From positions 1-64,000 of the IMG/VR virus record IMGVR_UViG_3300011113_000675: a DNA stretch of 64,000 nucleotides; one strand, given 5' to 3'. How positions within the stretch are numbered: position 1 is the stretch's first letter; each line of letters begins with the position of its first letter. Below the pieces are notes generated by a model that was not told where the DNA came from, made no database searches, and saw nothing but the letters and a program-made list of their open reading frames with translations. Shown here one piece after another: positions 1-8,256 of this stretch. A program made the translations under genes and the position numbers. This DNA is from a virus.

Positions 1-101
1 TCACCAATCAACCATTCTTCACCCATACCAATATCTAAACTATAATCTTCAGCTCCGAAGAATTTACCTAATCTTGAAATTGGAACTAACTTTTCTCCCA
101 T
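1..101 (-). CDS. 5' end of an unidentified gene (truncated by window edge)
   Basis: An open frame starts with ATG at 101 on the minus strand and runs off the left edge, giving 33 residues that begin MGEKLVPISRLGKFFGAEDY. I do not recognise the family. It is treated as real because the frame is clean, its amino-acid composition is normal, and a TATTTATC box lies 25 bases upstream at 127-134, the same element that precedes most structural genes here. That context makes a virion protein plausible. It is divergent from the helicase gene at 177. Confidence 0.55.
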   Translation of the reverse strand, partial: MGEKLVPISRLGKFFGAEDYSLDIGMGEEWLIG

Positions 102-126
102 TATATTATATGATTACCTATATGTT

Positions 127-134
127 GATAAATA
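127..134 (-). promoter_or_regulatory. TATTTATC late-promoter-like box
   Basis: The coding strand reads TATTTATC, 25 bases before the ATG at 101. It is one of about nineteen boxes of the same type and orientation in the window. Confidence 0.45.
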
Positions 135-176
135 CTCAGTTTATAACTATATTTAAGCCAAATATTTTTCTTATAG

Positions 177-1928
177 ATGGATGTAAGTCTAGAATCGAAA
201 GCATTATCACTATTGGAATCTTATGAAGGTGGAAATAACTATTTGCTTGAACTTAAACGAAAGTCTCAAATAAATAAAAAATTCTATCCAACAAGAAGCC
301 AATCCGAGTATATAATCAACAACCATAACAACCAACCGAAGGTTGCTAAGAAATGGGTAATTTTAGACGCATATTTTGCAAAAAAGTTAGCAGACGACAA
401 ATTATACACTGTGATACCTGACAAAGTATGGGTTGAAAAATTGTTGTGTGATACAGAAAAAGCATTTCACATTTGGGGTAGAGTTTTCGAAAGTGAAGAA
501 TTTCACGATTTTTGGTTACCAAAAGCGGCAATTATTAAAGACAATTCAGTCAAAGATGTTGTAATTGATTACGAAAAATATTCTCACAGACCTCCACTAC
601 AACATCAAAAAGAAGCAATTCAAAAACTTGTTGAAAACAAAAAATACATATTGGCGGACGATATGGGTTTAGGAAAGACCACTTCAACAATTATTGCTGC
701 ATTGGAAACGGGAGCTAAAAAGGTTCTTATCATCTGTCCCGCAACTCTAAAAATTAATTGGAAAAGAGAAATTGAGAACTACTCAGACAGACCGATATTC
801 ATATCGGAAGGAAAAACCTTTAGTACCGAACACGATTTTGTTATTATAAACTACGACATTATTAAAAACTTTCATGACACTAAGAAAAAAGATGAATCGC
901 AAGTTATTGCTGCCAATTTTGATTTGGTGGTCGTTGACGAAGCTCACTATATTAAGAATCCTACGGCCCAAAGAACAAAACTAATAAACGACATTGCAAA
1001 AGGCGTAGATAGATTATGGTTGTTGACGGGTACCCCAATGACATCAAGACCTATGGATTATTTCAATCTACTGCATCTTATTGAGTCCCCTGTAGCAAAA
1101 AATTGGATGGCTTACGCCATCAGATATTGTAGTGGATATCAGTTTAATGTAGGGGGACGTAAGGTTTGGAACGTGACTGGTTCATCCAACTTGGAAGAAC
1201 TAAGAGATAGAACAACAGGTCTTGTACTACGACGACTTAAAGAAAATGTTTTGGACTTACCTGAAAAAATAATTACTCCCGTTTATCTTCGATTGAAATC
1301 CAAAGCATATGAAGAAGTTATGGGTGAGTATTATGATTGGTATGATAAGAACCCTGAAGAATCAAAATCTCTTACAGTTCAGTTTACCAAACTTACAAAA
1401 GTACGACAAATCATTGCTGACGAAAAAATACTTCAGACAATCGAAATTGCTGAGAACATCATCGAACAAGGTAAGAAGGTAATTATTTTCTGTAACTTCA
1501 CTGACTCCCTAAATAAAATTTGTCAACACTTTGGAAAAACTGCGGTCAAAGTTGATGGGTCTATGTCCAAACCTGAAAGACAACACAGTGTAGATAGTTT
1601 CCAAGAAAATGATAAAGTCAAAGTATTTGTTGGAAACATTAAAGCTGCGGGTGTTGGTTTGACACTCACAGCTGGAGAAGCGGTAATCATGAATGACCTA
1701 TCATTTTTACCATCAGACCACGCTCAAGCGGAAGATAGAGCATATAGATATGGTCAAAAAAATAACGTCTTGGTTTATTACCCAATATTCGAAAATACAA
1801 TCGAAGGAATCATCTATGACATACTAAATAACAAAAAACAAGTCATAGCAACTGTCATGGGTGATAACCTAAATTCATCTGACATGGCTGAAGAAATTTT
1901 GAAGAGAATAAATGAAATCAGAAAATAA
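177..1928 (+). CDS. SNF2-family DNA helicase/translocase
   Basis: A 583-residue superfamily 2 ATPase of the SNF2 type. Visible motifs in order are a Q-like PPLQHQKEA (139-147), Walker A DDMGLGKT (161-168), DEAH (254-257), LTGTP (283-287) followed by MTSRP, and in the C-terminal helicase lobe a GVGLTLT stretch and the motif VI signature QAEDRAYRYGQ. The arrangement, especially GTP-x-x-SRP, is closest to the SMARCAL1/HARP-like branch that remodels or anneals branched DNA. T4-like phages carry a different SF2 helicase, UvsW, for fork and recombination processing; this gene may fill that role, which is an inference. About 130 residues precede the helicase core and are not recognised. It is the first gene of a rightward cluster. 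Confidence 0.9.
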   Translation: MDVSLESKALSLLESYEGGNNYLLELKRKSQINKKFYPTRSQSEYIINNHNNQPKVAKKWVILDAYFAKKLADDKLYTVIPDKVWVEKLLCDTEKAFHIWGRVFESEEFHDFWLPKAAIIKDNSVKDVVIDYEKYSHRPPLQHQKEAIQKLVENKKYILADDMGLGKTTSTIIAALETGAKKVLIICPATLKINWKREIENYSDRPIFISEGKTFSTEHDFVIINYDIIKNFHDTKKKDESQVIAANFDLVVVDEAHYIKNPTAQRTKLINDIAKGVDRLWLLTGTPMTSRPMDYFNLLHLIESPVAKNWMAYAIRYCSGYQFNVGGRKVWNVTGSSNLEELRDRTTGLVLRRLKENVLDLPEKIITPVYLRLKSKAYEEVMGEYYDWYDKNPEESKSLTVQFTKLTKVRQIIADEKILQTIEIAENIIEQGKKVIIFCNFTDSLNKICQHFGKTAVKVDGSMSKPERQHSVDSFQENDKVKVFVGNIKAAGVGLTLTAGEAVIMNDLSFLPSDHAQAEDRAYRYGQKNNVLVYYPIFENTIEGIIYDILNNKKQVIATVMGDNLNSSDMAEEILKRINEIRK

Positions 1929-1941
1929 ACTGATTTTGTAT

Positions 1942-1949
1942 TATTTATA
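1942..1949 (+). promoter_or_regulatory. TATTTATA late-promoter-like box
   Basis: A perfect TATTTATA in the 26-base gap after the helicase stop codon, ending 5 bases before the ATG at 1955. Initiation at T4 late-promoter spacing would give a leaderless mRNA. Confidence 0.5.
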
Positions 1950-1954
1950 GTAAA

Positions 1955-3505
1955 ATGAAGCCAACAATGAATAAAACAGAAAAGAAGATTGAACAACTCG
2001 AATTACAGATTGTAGAACAAAAGGTAACAAGGGAAAAAGAGTTGTTAATCACAGAAATGAAAAAAATAGGGATAGAAAAGTTACCCTATTCCTACTCAGC
2101 CCTCAAACAATTTATCGACCCCGAAACAATGGATTTCCATTACAACAAACATTACAAGGGGTATGTTGATAAATTGAACGACGCTCTCTCTAAGAAAAAA
2201 TATGGAGATTTAGAGCTGGAACAAATAATCAAAACAATAAGTCGATTTGACAAAACAATTAGAAATAATGCTGGTGGAGCATTCAACCACGCATTGTTTT
2301 GGAATATGTTGACACCTGAACCCAAAAGACTAAAAGGGGAGTTACAGAAAAAAATAATCAAGGAGTTCGGTAGTTTTATTTTATTCAAGAAAAAGTTTGA
2401 AGAAATAGCTAAAGAGAGATTCGGGTCAGGATGGGTTTGGTTAGTCTTGACAGGAAGAAACAGTTTGAAAATTATGTCCACACCAAACCAAGATAATCCT
2501 TTAATGAATATTATTGAAGGTGGAGGATTCCCACTATTAGGATTAGACTTGTGGGAACATGCTTATTATCTTAAGTATAAAAACAAAAGAGATGAATACA
2601 TCTCAAACTTTTGGAAGGTTGTAAACTGGGACTTTGTTTCTAAACTTTATGAAATGAAAACAGAAACAAAACTTTTGGAATCAGTCGAAATGAAAAAAAT
2701 AATCAAAGAGTTTAAAGAACCAAAATTTTGTAGTTCAAATGAAATTACTTTCTATAAAGGATTAATCAATAATCCAAAAATAAAAAAATTATATCAAGAC
2801 GGTGTTACAGATGTTTTGAAACAAGTATTCCATGAATATTGGGTAGAGAGTAATGAGAAAGAAATGTCTGGTTTTTATGGAATTGAATCCGATAGTGCTA
2901 GATCCGTTTTAAATAATTTGAATACTAATTTCAATACTTTTTGTTTATTGACAAAAGCAATCAATAGACAAATTGAGTCAATAAACAAACCTAACAAAAA
3001 GTTTGATTTTTCCATCAAAGAAAAACGTACAGTCGAGGAGGTTAGTCGACTCATCGCAGCTTTGGATTATTTCAAAAAAGAAATTTTCACAAAAAAAAAT
3101 GAAGATTTTATTAACATCATTAGTGTCTTGTTAAAACTATGGGATAGAGGACAAAAATCTGAAGACAAAGTTCTTTCTAAGATAGAACAATATTTCGGTA
3201 AAGATTCCTCAGTTGAAAAAATCGGTGGTCATGGTCAAAAAAGTGATGCATTCAAAGGTATTGATTTGATAGTTAATCTTGATGGTAAAAAATATACTGC
3301 TCAAGTAAAACCTTTTTCGTCCATAAAAAAAGAAGGTGATAAAATCACAATTATGGACACAGGTAATGTTAAACCATATAACGTAGATTGGATGATATTT
3401 ATAAACACGAAGTCTAATAAAATTCTAATTATCGAGAATAATCCAATAGAGAGTCGTGACCAATATGTTTTCAATACGTCATCTCTGATTCACGAAATAG
3501 ATTAA
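1955..3505 (+). CDS. Fe/Mn superoxide dismutase fused to a PD-(D/E)XK-like domain
   Basis: A 516-residue fusion. Residues about 43-233 form a complete Fe/Mn superoxide dismutase. Metal ligands align as H62, H112, D198 and H202 (in LDLWEHAYY), with H66 and Y70 of the active-site gateway. NNAGG at 104-108 and Q179 in NQDNPL match the Mn-type rather than the Fe-type pattern. The domain would convert superoxide to peroxide. Residues 1-40 are a charged helix. Residues 240-400 are an unrecognised, probably helical linker. The C-terminal part (about 410-500) has GIDLIV (D437), then Q450-V-K452 on a predicted strand, the core spacing of PD-(D/E)XK nucleases with Q in place of D/E. No stop codon or frameshift separates the parts. 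SOD activity is well supported; nuclease activity is a hypothesis. Confidence 0.85.
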   Translation: MKPTMNKTEKKIEQLELQIVEQKVTREKELLITEMKKIGIEKLPYSYSALKQFIDPETMDFHYNKHYKGYVDKLNDALSKKKYGDLELEQIIKTISRFDKTIRNNAGGAFNHALFWNMLTPEPKRLKGELQKKIIKEFGSFILFKKKFEEIAKERFGSGWVWLVLTGRNSLKIMSTPNQDNPLMNIIEGGGFPLLGLDLWEHAYYLKYKNKRDEYISNFWKVVNWDFVSKLYEMKTETKLLESVEMKKIIKEFKEPKFCSSNEITFYKGLINNPKIKKLYQDGVTDVLKQVFHEYWVESNEKEMSGFYGIESDSARSVLNNLNTNFNTFCLLTKAINRQIESINKPNKKFDFSIKEKRTVEEVSRLIAALDYFKKEIFTKKNEDFINIISVLLKLWDRGQKSEDKVLSKIEQYFGKDSSVEKIGGHGQKSDAFKGIDLIVNLDGKKYTAQVKPFSSIKKEGDKITIMDTGNVKPYNVDWMIFINTKSNKILIIENNPIESRDQYVFNTSSLIHEID

Positions 3506-3511
3506 TAAAGA

Positions 3512-3519
3512 TATTTATA
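3512..3519 (+). promoter_or_regulatory. TATTTATA late-promoter-like box
   Basis: A perfect TATTTATA in the 18-base gap between genes, ending 4 bases before the ATG at 3524. Confidence 0.5.
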
Positions 3520-3523
3520 TTAT

Positions 3524-4651
3524 ATGTCAGCAATACCAGAACCAGAACGAAGTAAGATATACACTAGAATCAAACACCAATTAGGTGCTCCACTCAGAAG
3601 TGTAGAGCTCGAAGACGAAATGTTGGATTCACTAATGGAATTGGCCATAGGGGATTATGAAGAATATATTCTTCAATGGCTAATTGATTCACAGTGGGTC
3701 AACCTTGTAAACTTGAATATGAATGAAAGGTCCGTCGCCAGAGCTTTAGTAACTAGAACAATGGATTTCGAACAACAATTTAGTTATTCATACTCTAAAA
3801 TTGTTGGTCTTCAAACTGAAGGCCCTTGGGTTCTAAAGAAAGATTATTTCATTTTGAGTGCTAACACACAAACTTATGAAATTCCAGCAGGACGAGAAGT
3901 CAACGAACTATTATGGTTTTCAAACCAAGCTTGGACAGCGTTTGGATTAGGAGGTCTCGGTGGATTTGGATTTGGTGGTATTGGTCTGGGAGCAAACGAA
4001 GCCGGTTATGCCCAAATGGGTTATCAAGGGTCTTATTTCATGATGTCAGGTTTTGATTACTTGATTAGAATGCAAGAAGCGAACATCCTAAACAGAATCT
4101 TAGGAGGTTCCTTGACCTATAGAATTACAGGTCTTCCTGACGGAAAAAAACTCATTCACCTATACAATACCCCTGGTGGTAAATTTAACTGGTCAAACTA
4201 TAACCTTTATGTTGGTAAAGCAGTATGGTATTGGTATTATGATGTTGAACCAGACAGTCGAGCAGATTGTTTGAAAAACAATCCTGATATTATCAAACTT
4301 CCAACAGACGTTCCTATCGAAGAATTAACTTGGACTGACTTAAACGTACCAGGCCAACAATGGGTTAGAAGATGGTTTACCGCTTATTGTAAGGAAACTT
4401 TAGCAAGGGTTAGAGGGAAATATAGTGGAAACCTTAAGACTCCTGACAGTGAAATCGTTATGGACTATCAGAGTTTGTTAACTGAAGCTAAAGATGAGAA
4501 ATCTAAATTGATTGAAGAATTGATTGGTGCTGAAGGTTGGTTGACTAGAATGAGACCAGATAAAGTAATGGAAAGAGAAGCATTGATTGCTGAAAATTTA
4601 AATAAACAAATGAAATTCAGAGCAATGCCTCGGCAAATATACGTAATTTAA
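3524..4651 (+). CDS. 13: gp13-like neck (head completion) protein
   Basis: 375 residues. The C-terminal third (WVRRWFTAYCKETLARVRGK, then a stretch beginning around residue 310 with SLLTEAKDEKSKLIEEL) resembles the T4 gp13-type neck protein, which sits between portal and tail and closes the DNA-filled head. A Gly-rich segment around residues 146-162 (GLGGLGGFGFGGIG) looks like a flexible insertion. The family call comes from remembered motif patterns and was not searched. An otherwise unassigned virion structural protein is the main alternative. The start is fixed by the TATTTATA box just upstream and the lack of an earlier in-frame ATG. Confidence 0.6.
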   Translation: MSAIPEPERSKIYTRIKHQLGAPLRSVELEDEMLDSLMELAIGDYEEYILQWLIDSQWVNLVNLNMNERSVARALVTRTMDFEQQFSYSYSKIVGLQTEGPWVLKKDYFILSANTQTYEIPAGREVNELLWFSNQAWTAFGLGGLGGFGFGGIGLGANEAGYAQMGYQGSYFMMSGFDYLIRMQEANILNRILGGSLTYRITGLPDGKKLIHLYNTPGGKFNWSNYNLYVGKAVWYWYYDVEPDSRADCLKNNPDIIKLPTDVPIEELTWTDLNVPGQQWVRRWFTAYCKETLARVRGKYSGNLKTPDSEIVMDYQSLLTEAKDEKSKLIEELIGAEGWLTRMRPDKVMEREALIAENLNKQMKFRAMPRQIYVI

Positions 4652-4655
4652 TTTT

Positions 4656-4991
4656 ATGGCAATAGTAAAATCTATACCTTCTAGAAGAATAATCAAAGGT
4701 GAAGTTATTAACACTTCAGAAATTTCTGTAGTTTCAGAATCTACTTATAGAACTAATGGAGAAAGTTGTGTTATCGTAAGAGGAGTGGCGGAATCGGTCA
4801 TTATTCTAGATTCAAACAACACTGACCATGTTGTGATTAAGTCAATGACCAACCTCATCATTCTTCCTGATGTCGGTAAAATTGACGAAGAATATGATGA
4901 GGTCGTTGTTGACAAATTCGCTTGTATTGAATTCAGATTTGTTGGTGGAAACTGGTATATTCTATCAAGTGATGGTCTCAAACAGTCATAA
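4656..4991 (+). CDS. small beta-rich hypothetical protein
   Basis: 111 residues, starting 4 bases after the neck gene and therefore probably co-transcribed and translationally coupled. The sequence alternates short hydrophobic strands (SCVIVRGVAESVIIL, HVVIKSMTNLIILP) and ends with FRFVGGNWYILSSDGLKQS, a pattern seen in beta-sandwich virion proteins. No family is recognised. Its 3' end overlaps the convergent DNA polymerase gene by 14 bases, so the two transcription units meet head-on without a terminator between them. Confidence 0.7.
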   Translation: MAIVKSIPSRRIIKGEVINTSEISVVSESTYRTNGESCVIVRGVAESVIILDSNNTDHVVIKSMTNLIILPDVGKIDEEYDEVVVDKFACIEFRFVGGNWYILSSDGLKQS

Positions 4992-7767
4992 GTTTTTCCT
5001 CCCACCCTTCTTCAGCCAAATCGTACATGTAGTAAGGACTTAGTCCTCGCTTTTCCCAATACTTCAATTCGGCTTCAGTAATATCTAATACATCTTCTTT
5101 TAATCTATCTTGGTCTCCATCCGCAAGAGGTTGTCCATTAATCAATTCGCATTGAGACGTTGTAAAAATACCTCTTTTTTCAGGTTCGTTGACAATTAAT
5201 CCATTTCTAACTTCTTCCTGAAATACAACCATAAGAGGTTCAATTCTTTTATTAAAGGTTACAATCGCTCTCGGTACGTTATAATCTCCTGTGAGATCGG
5301 GATTATTATCGAGAATATCTTTGTCAAGCATATAACAATTTACAACAACACCATCAGTTACTTCTTTAGCGTTAAGATTGTTCATTTTGTTCATCGCATT
5401 CAAATCTTTCAATTGTTTGACAGTCATTTTCTGAACATCCCCCTGCGAAGCCTTTGTGCCATTATTAACATACATGATGACATCACCCAAATTAACATTT
5501 AATTTTTCTTGTATTGCTAACTCCATGTGGGCCATACGAGACATACTATTTCCTGACTTAGTCTTAGTTGTTAATCTTTTTTTATACTCATCAAGACTAA
5601 GTTTAACTTTTGCTCTCTGAGCGATTTTGGAAAGAGGAATCTTCTTGTCATAAATCTTCTGAAGATATTCATAGTAATATTCTACAAACTCTTTACCATC
5701 ACCTTTAAGTAACATCTTAATACCTTTATCCAAAAACTCTTCAATATAGATTGGAAGTTTTTTTGACTTGATACTGTTACCAGTAAGTTTGATTTTACCC
5801 TTAGCATCCATAACCGCATAGTTTTTACGAGCCAAGTTAATGCAAGATGGCCAAACACCATCAGTATCCAAAGCCATTTCACCTCTCATGAATATGTCAT
5901 TATACTCGGCAACATCTGCTTCAGGTCCATAATACTCCTTACCTTCCTTGACTTTCCAGTTTAATCCTCGTCCAACATATACTCTATTTTTAGCATCTTC
6001 AGGTGTCGAGAAGTTTACACCGTCTGTATCCATAACCAACGGAACGTATCCCTTAGCCATGAAAAACCTAATCATCTGACGAAGATATTGTCTTCCTGTA
6101 CAAGTGATTTGTTCACCCATATACATGTCACCCCAAGCATAAACCTGAGGGGCGGACAAGGCACCGAACATGGAGTTGATAAAGATTTTAATAGGTAATT
6201 GTTTGTTACCGTAAGACTCAGATTTTTTTCTGTCTGTTTCGTAGTATTGTTCTGCCAAATTCTTATATCTGATACGAGTATCTCGGAACCACTTCAACAT
6301 ACCTTTCATCGCACCCGTCACGTCACAATCAGGAAATACGTCATGTACCAACTGAATTGAGGGGTATAGAGACGAGAAGTCGAGTTTAAGTACATCTTTA
6401 CTATACCCAACTTTAAGTAGTCTGGATAGACCTCCTACGAAGTCAGTCTTGGATTCTTTAGCAGGAATTGCAATGTTGTGTTTATATGACCATGCCATCA
6501 TCAACATCTTCCACAAAGTTGCAGTACCCATAGTAGATACTCTCTCATAGGTAGTTGGAATCATCGCAGCAAGTAGGAATGAACCTTGATTGAATTCTTG
6601 GTCAACTTTCAAGGTTTCGTCCAAGTCATCATCAAGATATCTTTCAACCAAATTATCACCAGTAACTTTGAGGTACACATCAGATCTATTTTCACAGATG
6701 TCATCAATCTTGGGGTCTTGTCCAACCTTACGGTAGTTTCCATTCTGTGTGTTTAACCAAAATTCCTCTTTCTTAGTATAGAAAGGAGCAATGTCCAAGT
6801 GGTCAATATACACTCGGTCTTCAGCTTCGGCATTAATATATTGGGTGATGTATTTCAATCCCGCAGATTTGATACTTGAGTTGATTGCTTGTGCTCTACG
6901 AACTGCATGGATAATATCAATAACATTATAACCCCATATTGAAGTTTGAGTATATAACTCAACTTCGTTGGCAAGTTTCAACATACCTTCTTTTCTTGTG
7001 AATGAATGGTCAGGATGTAAAGAACGACAAGTCTTCTTGGGGTCAATACCTAAAATTTTACATCGTTCAAATATCCAATGCCAGTCAAAGTTTGCTGAAT
7101 TATATCCGCCAATAATACTTGGTTTCAATTCATTGATGATACCAAAAAATTCTATAATAGCACCTCTTTCTTGAGACTCATCAATACATTCAATCACCTT
7201 GTGGTATCCCTTGTTGGTTTTGATTCCAATCATAAATATACGACCGTCTTTTGGTTCCAATGCGGTCGTTTCCAAGTCAAATACCAATCGGGTGACTTGG
7301 TTATAATCTTCAAATCCTTTGAATAATCTTTTCTCCTTTTGAACCAAATACTGTTCAACAGGAGATAGAATCATAATTTTTTCTTTTGTTCTTTCACCCC
7401 ACGGATCACATCCACCCTCTCTAAAAAATTGTACAAGTTCACGGTAACCCTTTAGAGATTTAACCATAAAGGTCATACCTCTTTCTAATCTTTCGTTACC
7501 ATGAGTGTTGAGTTTTTCAATCATGATACCATGTTTGGTCATGGCTTCTTTCTGTGCGGCTTTGGAACCCCCATAAAAGTTGATGTCTCGTAAATCACCG
7601 ACCCAAGCAAATGGGATAAATGTATCCTTACGGATTTCTTTACCTTTACCAGGTATTTCTTTGATTTTGTAGATGGAGTTGGAAGCGTAGTCGAACTCGA
7701 TTGCGACTATAAATTCTTCAGGGTCGTTTCCGTGGAGGAACGATTCAATTTCTTTTTCTGTGAACAT
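4978..7767 (-). CDS. 43: family B DNA polymerase with 3'-5' proofreading (gp43-like)
   Basis: A 929-residue replicative polymerase. Exonuclease motifs are Exo I FDLETT (D164, E166), Exo II NSANFDWHW (D228) and a likely Exo III YLDDD (Y377, D381). Polymerase motifs are A DFSSLYPS (D463), B KIFINSMFG (K527 to G535) and C MDTDGVNF (D580, D582). All catalytic carboxylates are present, so both activities are expected. It is somewhat longer than T4 gp43. The gene has its own 95-base leader containing a sigma70-like promoter (7834-7861), fitting early or middle expression unlike the structural genes around it. Confidence 0.97.
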   Translation of the reverse strand: MFTEKEIESFLHGNDPEEFIVAIEFDYASNSIYKIKEIPGKGKEIRKDTFIPFAWVGDLRDINFYGGSKAAQKEAMTKHGIMIEKLNTHGNERLERGMTFMVKSLKGYRELVQFFREGGCDPWGERTKEKIMILSPVEQYLVQKEKRLFKGFEDYNQVTRLVFDLETTALEPKDGRIFMIGIKTNKGYHKVIECIDESQERGAIIEFFGIINELKPSIIGGYNSANFDWHWIFERCKILGIDPKKTCRSLHPDHSFTRKEGMLKLANEVELYTQTSIWGYNVIDIIHAVRRAQAINSSIKSAGLKYITQYINAEAEDRVYIDHLDIAPFYTKKEEFWLNTQNGNYRKVGQDPKIDDICENRSDVYLKVTGDNLVERYLDDDLDETLKVDQEFNQGSFLLAAMIPTTYERVSTMGTATLWKMLMMAWSYKHNIAIPAKESKTDFVGGLSRLLKVGYSKDVLKLDFSSLYPSIQLVHDVFPDCDVTGAMKGMLKWFRDTRIRYKNLAEQYYETDRKKSESYGNKQLPIKIFINSMFGALSAPQVYAWGDMYMGEQITCTGRQYLRQMIRFFMAKGYVPLVMDTDGVNFSTPEDAKNRVYVGRGLNWKVKEGKEYYGPEADVAEYNDIFMRGEMALDTDGVWPSCINLARKNYAVMDAKGKIKLTGNSIKSKKLPIYIEEFLDKGIKMLLKGDGKEFVEYYYEYLQKIYDKKIPLSKIAQRAKVKLSLDEYKKRLTTKTKSGNSMSRMAHMELAIQEKLNVNLGDVIMYVNNGTKASQGDVQKMTVKQLKDLNAMNKMNNLNAKEVTDGVVVNCYMLDKDILDNNPDLTGDYNVPRAIVTFNKRIEPLMVVFQEEVRNGLIVNEPEKRGIFTTSQCELINGQPLADGDQDRLKEDVLDITEAELKYWEKRGLSPYYMYDLAEEGWEEKLMTV

Positions 7768-7829
7768 TTTCTATACACGAGTGGTTTATTGGCTTTCACA
7801 CTAACGTGAAGTTTACCTTACTCATCTTG

Positions 7830-7837
7830 TATAAATA
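7830..7837 (-). promoter_or_regulatory. TATTTATA box overlapping the polymerase -10
   Basis: TATTTATA on the coding strand, 62 bases before the polymerase ATG. It overlaps the TATATT -10 hexamer, so the same start site might serve both host and phage sigma factors. Confidence 0.4.
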
Positions 7838-7861
7838 TAACGGAAATTTGTGTCTTGTCAA
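7834..7861 (-). promoter_or_regulatory. sigma70-like promoter of the DNA polymerase gene
   Basis: On the minus strand, TTGACA (7856-7861) is followed by a 16-base spacer and TATATT (7834-7839). It abuts the stop codon of the upstream 125-residue gene and precedes the polymerase by a 66-base leader. It also partly fits a Bacteroidetes TTG/TAnnTTTG arrangement (TATATTTA). Confidence 0.6.
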
Positions 7862-7862
7862 A

Positions 7863-8240
7863 TTAACAACAAGCGGTCTCGGAAATAAAACTTTCTTGAA
7901 TATTGATGTATAATTCTTCTCGTATTGGTAGAATCAGACTACCTTCGTCATTTCTAATTAAAAACTGACCTTGATATCTTCCAGGTGTGTTAGTATCTCT
8001 TGAACTAAACTTAAAATAAATATAGTACTCAGGGGCGGCTCCCAAAGGTAAAATTAAATTAACGATTTCACAAGGTGCAGAAACAATCTTTGGAATTCCT
8101 GTTTCCACATCGATCATGGTAAAAAATATTGTAGAGACCTCAAGGTCTTCCATGAGTTGTTGGTAACCCGCTCTTCCGTCTTTTACCACCTGCATTTTTA
8201 ATACAGGAAGAGTTGCGTTCTTTTTAATATAAAATTCCAT
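7863..8240 (-). CDS. hypothetical beta-rich protein, possibly structural
   Basis: 125 residues of strand-like sequence with a GRYQGQFLIRND segment and a C-terminal ISETACC. The overall pattern (short N-terminal strand, a two-layer beta domain, then G-x-Y/F near the end) faintly recalls N-terminal domains of phage baseplate/receptor-binding components such as BppU_N, but this is not secure. It lies between the glycosyltransferases and the polymerase and is preceded by its own AATAAATA/TATTTATT box, 3 bases from the ATG. Confidence 0.65.
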   Translation of the reverse strand: MEFYIKKNATLPVLKMQVVKDGRAGYQQLMEDLEVSTIFFTMIDVETGIPKIVSAPCEIVNLILPLGAAPEYYIYFKFSSRDTNTPGRYQGQFLIRNDEGSLILPIREELYINIQESFISETACC

Positions 8241-8243
8241 AAC

Positions 8244-8251
8244 AATAAATA
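8244..8251 (-). promoter_or_regulatory. TATTTATT late-promoter-like box
   Basis: The coding strand reads TATTTATT, 3 bases before the ATG at 8240, in the 16-base gap after the glycosyltransferase stop. Confidence 0.45.
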
Positions 8252-8256
8252 TACTG

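Noticed and set aside
1955-3505. Fe-type SOD
   Set aside because: NNAGG and the Gln of NQDNPL match the Mn-type positions; Fe enzymes place the Gln at the other site. A cambialistic enzyme is still possible.
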